Origin: Microstegium vimineum
Taxonomy: Eukaryota; Streptophyta; Magnoliopsida; Poales; Poaceae
Assembly: GCA_022036555.1 (NCBI GenBank)
Contig: CM039133.1
Coordinates: 48,126,718-48,190,717, forward strand
DNA length: 64,000 nt
Reading direction: 5' to 3'
Part shown: positions 12,401 to 21,670 of the stretch, piece after piece
Layout: each line of letters opens with the position of its first letter
Position numbering within the stretch: the first letter of the stretch is position 1
Notes under the pieces: generated by a model
Seen by the model: only the letters and a program-made list of their open reading frames with translations
What the model was told of the DNA's origin: nothing
The model's database searches: none
Translations under genes and position numbers: made by a program

Positions 12401-13069
12401 TAGACTTCACTATTGTGTTGGGATACTTTTCTGTCCAAGAACTGGAGGTGAAAAACCAATCCAATCTTTCTAATAAGGGGTGAGAGCTGCTTATTTGTCC
12501 AAGTGAAGTGTCGGCCATGAATGGGGAGCTCAACAAGCCCAACTGTGTCAATGGATTCATTAAATAAAAACATCTCAGTTGCATTTCCACCTTCCCTGTT
12601 TCTGTCTTCAGGTCTTCGGATTAAGTTGAAGTCGCCCACTATTAACCACTCTGTGACTCTGGCATTTGGATGTTTTTGAACCATTCAAGAAAGGTTCTCT
12701 TGCCCAAAGGTGTACAGGGGCATATATTGTGGTCAAAATCCAAGAGTTGTTGTTCAGGGCTGATCTCATTTCAACTGAGACAGCAAAATCATTCTGGAAA
12801 ACCTCAGTTCCAGTAAACAGGGCTCCTTTCCATGTAACTAGAATGCCACCAGAAGCTCCGACTGAGGGTTTGAAAACAAAATAATCAAAGCCATGTGGGC
12901 AAATGTTCTTGAGGAAAGACTGATCAATTATCTCCTTCTTTGTTTCTTGAAGGCACACTATATCGCTTCTGCTTTCAATTATTTTGTCTCTGATGGAGTT
13001 CCATTTTTTATCTGAATTTACTCCCCTCACATTCCAACAAAGGATTTTCCAAAATCTGTTTGTACTCAT
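9479..13069 (-). pseudogene. LINE ORF2 (endonuclease-reverse transcriptase), broken
   Basis: ORF2 would nick target DNA and reverse-transcribe the LINE RNA. The start at 13069 begins MSTNRFWKILCWNVRGVN, the first conserved block of APE-type endonucleases, followed by VCLQETKKE and, after a frameshift, LIVGDFNLIRRPEDR and HFTWTN. The reverse transcriptase begins near 12300; it shows NNKSHGSDGYNNEFIK, SLITLIPKKDGP and DYRPISLLN, and the catalytic box reads YVDDTLIV near 10990. A C-terminal zf-RVT region shows CVLCTSPPEESLFHLLIDCPFA near 9800, given here in pieces as CVLCTSPPEES and FHLLIDCPFA. Frame changes occur between 13069 and 12590 and between 11021, 10674 and 10006; in-frame stops occur at 12309 and near 11454. 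Confidence 0.92.
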
Positions 13070-13273
13070 TTGGGAGTTGTGATTTGTCTGTTACAGTTCA
13101 TGGAGACACAAGAGAGCAAGATTGAGGCTTCAGTCGTCTTTCTTATCCATGCTTCGCCCCTCGCCATCTTTAGCATCATTTTTGCGACCATTGCTTGTTT
13201 CCTTTTTATTTGAAATGGGTTTAGCCGTCTTCTTCTTGCTTAGAGTGGCTTCTTCAACTTCTTTAGCGCTAAG

Positions 13274-16102
13274 CTAGCACATCTTGGTGCCAATGTTCTG
13301 CAGTGTGTTCAGTGAAAGAGTGGGTGTCTCTAGGTTACATCCAAGGCAGTTTGTAAGCTTGCAACCACTGGGCTTGAAACCATTGAATTTCTCCCTTACT
13401 TTGCTGCTCCTCCTTACTTCAGAGTCCACAACTAGAGACTGGGTCTTGACCCTCTTTGTTCTTTTCTTGCTCTGTGGTGACATATTGTAATCGTTTTCAT
13501 CTTCAAGGATCATAGCTTCTTCTGGCACTGTAGAGCTATCAAGAGTGCTGAGCCTACCACACTATTCCATCAGTTGTTTGGTAGGCTTAGATGGTAGGGT
13601 GAGTTTTGTGGCATCCCATGGCTGGTAGATAGTCTTAGGAAACTGAGTTTGTAGTAGTTTCTTTGCCCAAGCAAAGTTCGATGGTGAACTTAGGAAAAAC
13701 TCAAAGAAATCAGCCCACTTCTTTGGTATCTCCACAGAAGTCATCTTTGTACCTTTCCCTTATCATCATTGCTGCCAATCTTGCTGATAACAGGGTTTGG
13801 CTGCAACATGCCAAAGGTAGGGGCTAGGTGGGAAGGGGTGAAGGTTGGTACAATTCTTACTAGGCCCACCTGAATGTTGTTGATGACCACATTGCCATTG
13901 TTTGCCTCAATTGCACCAACATTCATAGGTTCCACCTGCTCAGGATTGGCTTCCTGCTGTACCAAACCCACCATGGGTTCATCACCAATGTTCTCAGCTT
14001 CCACTTGCCTAGAGTTTACATCTTCATGTTCAGGGTTAGTGATCAACTCATCTTCATCAATCTCTAAGTGCAGGCAGTTGATTTGCTCCTATTGTGGGGG
14101 AGGAATGATAGGTTGGTTCTCTGCCACTTCTTCTATTAGAACTAGTTGATCCTGGGCTAACTGTGGATAGATTGCTATTACTTCCTCAATATGTTGATGT
14201 GTTACTGGTTGTGGTCGGGGATGAATCAAAACTTCTTGTAGATCTTCATTCATTGGTGCCTCATTCAAGTCTTGAGCCAACACTAGAGGGGCCACATTAA
14301 GATTGATCTCCTGAGGGATACCAGGTAAATCAGGTGCCTGCAAGGGAGCAATCTCTTCAGGCCACGGGGGGCAGACATTTTCGTGATCTTGTTGTCCTTG
14401 CTGATTAGGTGTAGCACCATTGATGTCAGGCAGCAAGTGGTTATGGTTTGGAGCTCCTAGCTGCTGGCCAAGGCCAAAAAAATCAAAATGTTGAATACCC
14501 TGGATATGTTGATGTACTAGAACATGATTCTCATAAACTGGTCCTACACCCAACATCTTATGTTGTATTATTTCACACTAGATTGTCCATGATTCCCCTT
14601 CAAACCTAGTGCATCAGCAAAAGCAATAAATTGGGGACAGACTCCAGGTCAGTTACTCTGGCTCTAACAATAATTCTAGCCAGACGAGTTGAGACCCCAG
14701 ACCAACTGATGACTCTACCAAAGAAACTAATGACGTTTTCTACATATTCATCTGTCCAGTAATCTGCATGGAAACCCAACAGTAGCAAACATACTTCCCT
14801 ATTGAAATATACCCTTCTCCAGTTTCTACCTTGGTTATGCCTAGTAAAGGAGATGTTGACATCACCATAAAGGTGTGGGATATTCAGGACAAAGGCATCT
14901 CTATCAACATCAGAGGCAAAACAAACAAAAACCTGGCCGAGATGAGTAGGTTGGATGTCTCTGATGCTCACATTTTCTTGATCAACCAAAAATTCTTTAA
15001 GAACTTCTCTTACAACAGTGAACTCAGGAGCATTACCAGGTAGCGGGTTGATTGTTACAATGGCCAGGTTCTCATTCCTTTCCTGAAGACGGGATTGTGC
15101 CACCGCTCTTATCACCTGGACTCTATTGGGAACCTCCTCTCACTGCATTTCTGTTAGCACAAATGACGTGGGATCAGCATGCTGGAGCGCCATATCTTGC
15201 TGTAACAGGGGGTGATTATGTGGTAGAGGTGGGCAAGGGAGAGTGTGGTGCTCCTCCAGCTCTTGTTGTACCTCTGTATTAGTAGTACGTGGGGGTGTGT
15301 CCACAGTACAAACTTCTGAAGGTGGAGGGCTAGCCAGTGATAGGAAGTGTTTTTTACCCCAGGTTTTTTCTGTCGCATGGGGCAAAAAAATTTTGGGCCC
15401 AGCGGTCATAGGTTGAGTGAACGACTTGGGTTGTGCATTTGCATGCGTCTCCCACGCAATAAAGGCAGGCGGGCTGCTTACACCAAGCCCAAGATGCACA
15501 CTCGTTGCCTTGGAAACCAGCATGGACTCTTCCAAGATTGCTTTGCCTTTGCTGTAGCTTGAGGGCATCCCGGCTTCCTTAACTGTGGCCCTAGGTTCAA
15601 CACAATTTGCAGCAATGTGCCCCCCACGCCTGCAGTTGAAGCATCTTATCAAAGATTTGCACTGGCTCCTTGAGTGTCTGTTTGAGAGGCAGCGAGAACA
15701 AATCATAGGAATTCCTCTGTATGATAGATATTGGGTGGTTGGTTGTTGACCATTGTTCAGGCTCAAGTTTAAATTCAAAGGCTCATTGATCTGCTGACTC
15801 TGGACTCTGACAGCTGTAAAGGGAGACCGCTGACTCCGGTGTATCTTCTCCTGAGTAGGTCGAGGAGCGGCGGTCGACACCATCGCCTGAGAAATGCGTT
15901 TCTCGGTGGCCGGAAAAACCAAACGATCGAAAGCCGATTGACGAACTGGAATACTGTTGGCCCCAGTTAGAATTCCGGATTTCACAACCTCAGCAAAGGA
16001 ACGATGAGCTTTGACCTTTGCTTGTTTTTTAATATGTGACCATGATTCTTCCTATTCTTTGGAGAAAGCTGCAAATTCGGACTGCCACCACGGACCACCA
16101 TG
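13274..16102 (-). pseudogene. LINE ORF1 (gag-like, zinc knuckle), broken
   Basis: ORF1 of plant LINEs encodes an RNA-binding, gag-like protein. A conserved HRSFAEVVKSG segment lies near 16000. CCHC knuckles follow at about 15600-15690, visible as CSRCLSNRHSRSQC and CFNCRRGGHIAANC. A globular segment at 15115-14606 reads TVVREVLKEFLVDQ through RRVYFNREVCLLLLG. A glutamine- and proline-rich tail runs to about 13750. The frame is closed by TGA at 15140-15142 and by a stop at 14606, and shifts at 14556 and 13744. The start at 16102 is a guess, since a stop lies between it and the knuckle segment. Confidence 0.8.
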
Positions 16103-16853
16103 ACTCCAGAGGTGGAAGAAGACTTTGTAAGCAGCGCACTAATAGCTAAGAAGCTTGGAAACATGGAAGCCAACGCTTCTGGAGGAGACAGAAAAGCGAA
16201 AAACTCTAGGGGCCAGCTGAAGAACACCAAACTCAGGAGCAGAACCACCAATGGTGGCCTGGAGAAGAAGACCGACAGAGAACTCCGAGAGCTGAAACTT
16301 ACACCGACCAAAAGAAGCAACTAGAAAGAATTGCGACCGGGAGAACTGGGGCGGAGAAACAGAACAATCAAACCTTTCCAAGACGGCTTTCTGGACGCCA
16401 TGACTAGGTCGGAAATTAAGTCCTGGTAGCACCTCCATAGCTTAATTACCAGGAAGGCCTGGTGTCCAGTACCCACCCTTCGGGCTTCAGGTTGCTGGGG
16501 AGACCCAACGTCGAGCAGCTTGCGTGCAACCTGGATCAGGGCGGCGAGGCCCAGCATGCTGCAACGTGGAGGCCATCAGAGCTGAGCACCATCGGGGATG
16601 GAGGGCGGCCTCGGCATGGGAGTGGACGGTCGCTGCCGGCCAGCCACCATGGATGCTAGCGGCCAGCGTCTTGCGACGCCCAGCGCCGATCGCCGGCGGA
16701 CTGGTGGTGGGATTGAAGGGAGCAGCTGGTGGGGCGCTCGTCGGCGGAGAGGAAGGTCCCTCTGTACGCGGCGCGGCGTCGCCCTGGCCAGCGGTGCCGA
16801 GGGCGGGCGGCAAGGGAGGCTAACTGGTGGGGACCGGTGAATGCAAAGAATAA

Positions 16854-16869
16854 AATCTTGTATGGATTT
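16854..16869. repeat. LINE target-site duplication, right copy
   Basis: AATCTTGTATGGATTT is identical to the copy at 9313-9328 and marks the 5' boundary of the LINE. Confidence 0.9.
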
Positions 16870-17220
16870 GCTCAAGGAAGGAAATTGCAGCCCTTCCTTA
16901 TCTCTCTCCTGCTAATTCGGCAAATCTTCTATTTGACATTCCTTTATATGCGTGTCGTGAATCTATCTATTATTGGAAAGAAAATAAAGACTTCTATTTT
17001 TAGGGTATATATCTTCGGTTCGGGTCTCGGGTTCAGGACTCGAGTCTGTCTCCCTTGTAGCGCGTGAACTCATCCTGCACCTCCGACATCCAGGGATCTA
17101 AAAAGCACCGACAACGACACGAAGCAACCGTTCCCGAAATCATAACGGCCGAACTCGATCAATCTGCATGCCCTGCCGCCGCCCGCCGCCATCATCCACT
17201 AATCCTCCGACGACCAGACC
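16870..17220. other. Upstream region of the CAF1-like gene
   Basis: This is the only sequence between the LINE and the CAF1-like start codon. TATA-like strings are GTATATATC at about 17004-17012 and TTTATATG near 16943. Neither can be chosen with confidence. A plus-strand frame beginning at 17064 is out of frame with the gene and I do not call it. Confidence 0.4.
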
Positions 17221-18093
17221 ATGTCCGCGCACCAGCAGCGGCGGCAGTATGGCCAAGTGTTCGTCCGTCAAATCACCACCGCGAACCTCGTGCAGGAGCT
17301 GTCGACGATCCGCGCCCTCCTGGACTCGTACCCGTACGTGACGGTGCACGCGGATTACCACGGCGGCGACGAGGAGGGCAACAACCTGCCACAGGGCGTG
17401 CACATCGACGACCTCCCGTCGGCGTCGCGCTACGGGCTAGCCAAGGTGGACGTGGACTCGTCGATGCCCTACTCCCAGCTCGGGATCACTCTCTGCGACG
17501 CCAACGGGCGGCTCCCCGTGCTGCGCGCCGCCGCCGCCACGCCCGCCGCGCAGTCCGTGTGGCAGGTCGAGCTCCACCGCGACACCATCGGCTCCGTCTC
17601 CGGCGGAGGCGTGAGCGTGAGAGCGTTCGCGTACGCGATGTTCGCCACCGGCGTGGTGTCGTCGTCCGACGAGACCGCGGCGTCCGTCACGTGGGTCGCG
17701 TACGGCGGGCTGTACCACCTCGGGTTCCTCCTCAAGGTGCTCACCGGCGGCGCGCGGCTGCCGGACACCAAGGAGGAGTTCCTGGCGGCGTTGAAGGCGT
17801 ACCTCGGCGACAGGGTGTTCGACGGGAGGTACGTGGCGGCGCGGCTGCCTGTGCCCGGCGACGACGACGGGGAGGTGGTGAGCCTGACCGGCACTCTCAC
17901 GCACATGGCGGCGCTGCTCGGCGCGCCCGCGGCCACGGCGGAGAAGGAGCCCTGGCAGGCCGGGGAGCGCAGCCTTGTCGCGTGCCAGGTGTTCATGCGC
18001 CTCAAAGGGCTCTTATTCGCTTGGGACACCACCATTGACGTGCATGCTGGCTGTATCCATGGTCTGCACTCGCCGACTTCGTTGTCGAGCTGA
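17221..18093 (+). CDS. CAF1/POP2-like protein lacking the DEDD catalytic residues
   Basis: CAF1 (CNOT7/POP2) is the RNase D-type deadenylase of the CCR4-NOT complex, which shortens mRNA poly(A) tails. The 290-residue single exon matches the family's length and intronless plant structure. Visible blocks are VFVRQITTANLVQELSTIR (about 13-31), a match to the family start; DSYPYVTVHADYHGG (35-49); RLPVLRAAAATPAAQSVWQV (97-116); FAYAMFATGVV (136-146); and YHLGFLLKVLTGGARLPDT (165-183). The four metal-binding acidic residues all appear changed. The family DTEFPG reads HADYHG (H43, D45), the YDFGYLLK aspartate is H166, and in the QAGSDS block the aspartate is R250. It is probably a non-catalytic paralogue, perhaps a CCR4-NOT adaptor (inference). 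The 3' end sits in a 104-bp tandem duplication that includes the stop codon. The frame is intact and GC-rich, which argues against simple decay. Confidence 0.85.
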   Translation: MSAHQQRRQYGQVFVRQITTANLVQELSTIRALLDSYPYVTVHADYHGGDEEGNNLPQGVHIDDLPSASRYGLAKVDVDSSMPYSQLGITLCDANGRLPVLRAAAATPAAQSVWQVELHRDTIGSVSGGGVSVRAFAYAMFATGVVSSSDETAASVTWVAYGGLYHLGFLLKVLTGGARLPDTKEEFLAALKAYLGDRVFDGRYVAARLPVPGDDDGEVVSLTGTLTHMAALLGAPAATAEKEPWQAGERSLVACQVFMRLKGLLFAWDTTIDVHAGCIHGLHSPTSLSS

Positions 18094-18222
18094 TTGTGTT
18101 GTACGTACGGAGGACCAGATTCGCTTGGGACACCACCATTGACGTGCATGCTGGGTGTATCCATGTCCTGCACTCGCCGACTTCGTTGTCGAGCTGATTG
18201 TATTGTACGTACGGAGGACGAG
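18015..18222. repeat. 104-bp tandem duplication over the CAF1-like stop codon
   Basis: Copy 1 (18015-18118) begins ATTCGCTTGGGACACCACC and contains the last codons and TGA stop of the CAF1-like gene. Copy 2 (18119-18222) repeats it with only a handful of changes. The duplicated stop region therefore lies in the 3' untranslated region. Confidence 0.92.
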
Positions 18223-18306
18223 GACTAGATTTGTGTTCTTTTTATTTACGAGACAAGATCATGGCGTGCATACAATAGTATTTTTCAAATGTACTTTGTA
18301 TCTAAC

Positions 18307-18428
18307 TATATATAGGATACTATTTTATAAAAAAAAATAGTACAAATAGATGTAGAGAAGACAAAAGTATATATAGGATACTATTTTATAAAAAAAAAAG
18401 CACGAATAGATGTAGAGAAGACAAAAGT
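18307..18428. repeat. 61-bp tandem duplication
   Basis: Two units at 18307-18367 and 18368-18428 both read TATATATAGGATACTATTTT at the start and GATGTAGAGAAGACAAAAGT at the end. They differ by a few bases in the middle A-run. Confidence 0.9.
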
Positions 18429-18442
18429 ACATACAAACGGGG

Positions 18443-18525
18443 AGCGACAAAATATGCGACATGTTCAGTATTTCTGTTAATATATAAATAAATGTACGTC
18501 GCTTGGGTATTAGGTCAAGCACCGA
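18443..18525. repeat. Dispersed copy of the inverted-repeat arm found upstream of the DMP gene
   Basis: The sequence from GCGACAAAATATGCGACA to CGCTTGGGTATTAGGTCAAG resembles 33118-33186 in the arm of the large inverted repeat, including the shared GTCGCTTGGGT and AGTATTTCTG motifs. This shows that the arm sequence is a dispersed repeat. Confidence 0.6.
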
Positions 18526-18548
18526 CAGTAGATTCCTGTTATATAGTA

Positions 18549-18808
18549 CTCCCTTCATTCTAAATTGTAAGTCATTCTAAGAATCTTGGAGAGTCAAAAC
18601 ATCTCAAGTTTGAACAAGAATTATAGACAAAACTATAAAGATTTATAACATCAAATAGGTATACTATGAAAATATAATTGATAACAAATCTAATGATATT
18701 CATTTGACATCATAAATATTATTATATTGTTATATAAGTTTCGTCAAATTTGAGAAACTTTGACTCTCCAAGATTCTTGGAATGACTTACAATTTGGAAT
18801 GGAGAGAG
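18549..18808. mobile_element. Stowaway-like MITE (family 1)
   Basis: The 260-bp element has long inverted ends: CTCCCTTCATTCTAAATTGT at the left and the complement of ACAATTTGGAATGGAGAGAG at the right. It is flanked by TA on both sides (18547-18548, 18809-18810), the Tc1/mariner signature. It is AT-rich and non-coding. A relative lies at 34246-34532. Confidence 0.9.
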
Positions 18809-18810
18809 TA

Positions 18811-19122
18811 TATACAAAAGCTATTCAATTTCACCGGATACAATCTGGACACAAATTTGATTTTCTCTCAACACCGTACCATGGTACAGTACACTACAAA
18901 TGTACTACGGAGTATATGTACTTCACGCCACCGACCGTGCAACAGTGATAAAAGGTTTCAGGAATCAATGGGACAGTCCGGACAGACAAAAGTAGCCTTG
19001 CTTAATCGATTCGGAGCAGTCTTTATTTATTCTGAGATAGAAAGACCCACAAGTATACATCTGTATTTAGATCACTGTTTGGTTCCACGTTTTAGTTCAA
19101 AAACCTACTATCTGGATCACTA
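18811..19122. other. Intergenic, no gene seen
   Basis: AT-rich sequence between two MITEs. The open frames here are short and have no recognisable motif. Confidence 0.3.
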
Positions 19123-19424
19123 AGGGCCTGTCTGAAATACTACACAGCTTCACTGGTGAATCAATCGTTAGCTTTAACTCCAAAAAGAATTTTATTAATA
19201 AGGCTATAAATATGTTTTCATAAACATTTAGTAATATAACTTCTTATAGAAGATAGGACAGAGAGCTCTCAGAAACAAGTATTTTCAGTTTCATATGAAA
19301 ATTTGTGCATGTAAGAGAGCCGAAAAATAGTTTTTAGGGAGAAACTATCTCATCAAGCCTATTTAGTAGAAGAAGCAGAAAACATATTTGTGAAGCCGAA
19401 CAGAAACCCTATCAAACATGCCCT
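19123..19424. mobile_element. Tourist- or hAT-like MITE
   Basis: The ends are imperfect inverted repeats: GGGCCTGTCTGAAATAC at the left and the complement of ATCAAACATGCCC at the right. This is the GGGC-TGTTTG type common in grass MITEs. The interior is AT-rich without a frame. The target duplication could not be established. Confidence 0.5.
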
Positions 19425-19435
19425 ATACCTAAATC

Positions 19436-19979
19436 TAGGCCTGGGCGTTCGGGTTACCCGATTTTTTCGGGTCGGGTAATTCAAAATTCGGGTAATGAAA
19501 ACTGCTACCCGAAATTAGTCCCGAAAAAACACTACCCTTAATTTTGGGTACCCGATAATTCGGATTCGGGTTCGGGTATTACCCGATATACCCGAATTTA
19601 CATAAATCAACAATTTAGATAAAAATTTAGTAGCAATTTATACATAATTTGAGCACCAAATGTATAGAATTTCAACAACAATTTGGGAGAATAATATATT
19701 ATAGTCATTTATTCAAGAACAGAGATTTCTATTTTAATAAAGTGATAAGTTCAAGTGTTCAACTAATAATACATGATAAATTTAAAGACACATATAAAAC
19801 TTTGGGTAGTTCGGGTAGTTTGGGTACCGGGAGATACTACCCGAATTACCCAAACTAATTTTGGGTAATCAAAATAACTATCCGAATTTAAGATCGGGTC
19901 CTCGGGGTCGTGTAATTCGGGTCCGAGTTCGGGTAATTCGGGTTTGGATAATGGGTATCGGGTATTTTGCCCAGGCTTA
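19436..19979. mobile_element. hAT-like non-autonomous element with 8-bp target duplication
   Basis: The 544-bp element starts TAGGCCTGGGC and ends GCCCAGGCTTA, inverted repeats with one mismatch. It is flanked by the exact 8-bp repeat CCTAAATC (19428-19435 and 19980-19987). The interior near both ends is packed with CGGGTA and TTCGGGT motifs arranged as subterminal inverted repeats, a known feature of hAT elements. It carries no transposase. Confidence 0.8.
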
Positions 19980-19987
19980 CCTAAATC

Positions 19988-21440
19988 CCACATATAGATA
20001 TACCCAGATTGAATTATTGGACTCCATAGAGAAAAGACTTAGTGGTTGGAAAGGCAAATTGCTTACAGCCGGTGGTCGGTTGGTCCTTATAAACTCGGTG
20101 CTTTCTAGCTTACCGATGTTTATGATTTCTTTTTTTGAGCTCCCTAAAAGGGTACTAAAAAAATTGATTGCTTTCGATCTCGTTTCTATTGAGCAACAAT
20201 ACAGGTTAGTAAAGTGGGAAGTTATGTGTCAACCTAAGGACCAGGGTGGTCTAGGGATCCAGAATTTAGAGGTTCAAAATAAATGTTTGCCGAGTAAGTG
20301 GCTTTTTAAGCTACTCAATGAGGATGGATTGTGGCAAGAATTATTAAGAAATAAGTATATTAAAAAATAAGACGCTAGTAAGTTGTGAAAAGAAACCAAT
20401 AGATTCGTATTTCTGAAAAAGTCTGATGAATGTTAAGGATACCTTTATGAAGCTAGGGCATTTTAATGTCAAAGATGGGTCACAAACATGTTTTTGGATT
20501 GATACTTGGCTAGGCAACAATCCTCTTAAAGATAGGTTTCCTGGGTTATTTAATATTGTAAGAAGAAAACAAGATACAGTTGCCACAATTATGAGTTCTC
20601 CCTTACTAAACATTTCTTTTAGGAGAAATTTGGTGAGTGCAAACTTGACAAACTGGCTCCGCATTGTTGCTTCTTTACAACAAGTTAACTTACTACACAA
20701 AAGAGATGTGTTTGCCAAATATATTGGGCCTAAAACCCTCCAGAATTTTCACAGTAAGTATATGTATGCTGCATTAATTAACAATGAGGTGAGAATATTG
20801 CTAGATATTTGGCAAAAGAAGCTGCCGATGAAAATAAAAATTTTCATGTGGTATTTAAAAAGAGGAGTTATTCTAACCAAAGATAATTGGGCTAGGAGAA
20901 ATTGGAATTGAGATAAGCAGTGTTGCCTCTGTAATCTCCCAGAAATAATTCATCACCTCTTCTTTGATTGCTTTTATGCTAAATTTTTGTACTTTTTGGG
21001 TTAACACCTCCTTTAAATATAGATGCTTTGTTTTATTACATTATTATTAATAGCAGCTGCTACCTGGACGATTTGGATAACAAAGAATGAGATAGTTTTT
21101 GACAAATGCAAACCAAAACCTCTTTTACAGGTACTATTCCGAGGAACACATTAGCTGCGTCAATGGGCAATCTTGCTACGATGTGAAGATCTTCAGGATC
21201 AATTGACCTCCGTGGCACAACAACTAGAAACATCAGTTTTAGTTTTCTTCGGTTCAAATGGTTGTTTGTCGCAGAGACATATCGGTTATGTTTAGTAAAA
21301 ATCTTTTACCTATTCCATTTGCGGTGCGGCCAGTTTTGTATTTCAACCGAACTTTGTGTCGAGTTGTGGAGTTTGTATTTTTGGTCTGATTCTATCATCG
21401 GATAGACGAAGCCGGATTTTATTATCCTTTATCTAAAAAA
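19988..21440 (+). pseudogene. 5'-truncated LINE fragment (reverse transcriptase C-terminus and zf-RVT)
   Basis: This plus-strand fragment starts inside the reverse transcriptase. It reads RLSGWKGKLLTAGGRLVLIN, SLPMFMISFFELPK and CQPKDQGGLGIQNLEVQNK, then, after a stop at 20370 and a frameshift, DTWLGNNPLKDRFPGLF and a zf-RVT-like tail CCLCNLPEIIHHLFFDC near 20930. The 3' end near 21430 shows a GAAGCCGGATTTTATTATCC-type tail followed by an A-run. A 5' truncation is usual for LINE insertions. It belongs to a family different from the LINE at 9329-16853. Confidence 0.85.
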
Positions 21441-21463
21441 ATATATATTAGTACTGATAATGT

Positions 21464-21670
21464 ACTCCTTCCGTCCCTTTTTTATCTATCTATCTATCTA
21501 TCGTTCTAACTTTCCGAGAATTCAAATTTACTTAACTTTGATTAAATATATAAATTATAATATCAATATTTGTAGTATATATTTAGTATCGTTAGATAGA
21601 TGGTGGAATCTATTTTCATAATAAATTAATTGAGAGATCTAAATGTTATTAATATTTTTTTATAAACTTC
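21464..21670. mobile_element. Truncated Stowaway-like MITE (family 2)
   Basis: A CTCCTTCCGTCCC start is followed by sequence related to 48243-48469 and 57065-57245, including the TTTAGTATCGTTAGA stretch. The right end is missing, cut where the Pack-type element begins. A short ATCT repeat (21485-21503) is also present. Confidence 0.6.

Larger units (their letters stand above)
9329..16853 (-). mobile_element. Full-length L1-type LINE retrotransposon (inactive)
   Basis: A 7.5-kb non-LTR retrotransposon lies on the minus strand between two identical 16-bp target duplications. The 3' end is at the left, where a short poly(A) tail reads as the T-run at 9326-9334. The 5' end is at the right, with a GC-rich leader at about 16440-16853. 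Order along the element is: GC-rich leader, ORF1 with CCHC zinc knuckles (about 16102-13274), then ORF2 with endonuclease, reverse transcriptase and a zf-RVT domain (13069-9479). Both frames contain stops and frameshifts, so it cannot move by itself. The 5' end lies about 370 bp upstream of the CAF1-like start codon. Confidence 0.92.

Noticed and set aside
16462..16875. Several GC-rich frames of about 80-110 codons on both strands
   Set aside because: They fall in the GC-rich 5' leader of the LINE, whose borders are set by the 16-bp duplications; all are low-complexity.
17064..18038. 324-codon plus-strand frame overlapping the CAF1-like gene
   Set aside because: It is very rich in Arg, Ala and Gly, as expected from the wrong frame of GC-rich coding DNA. 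The CAF1-like frame has clear family motifs.
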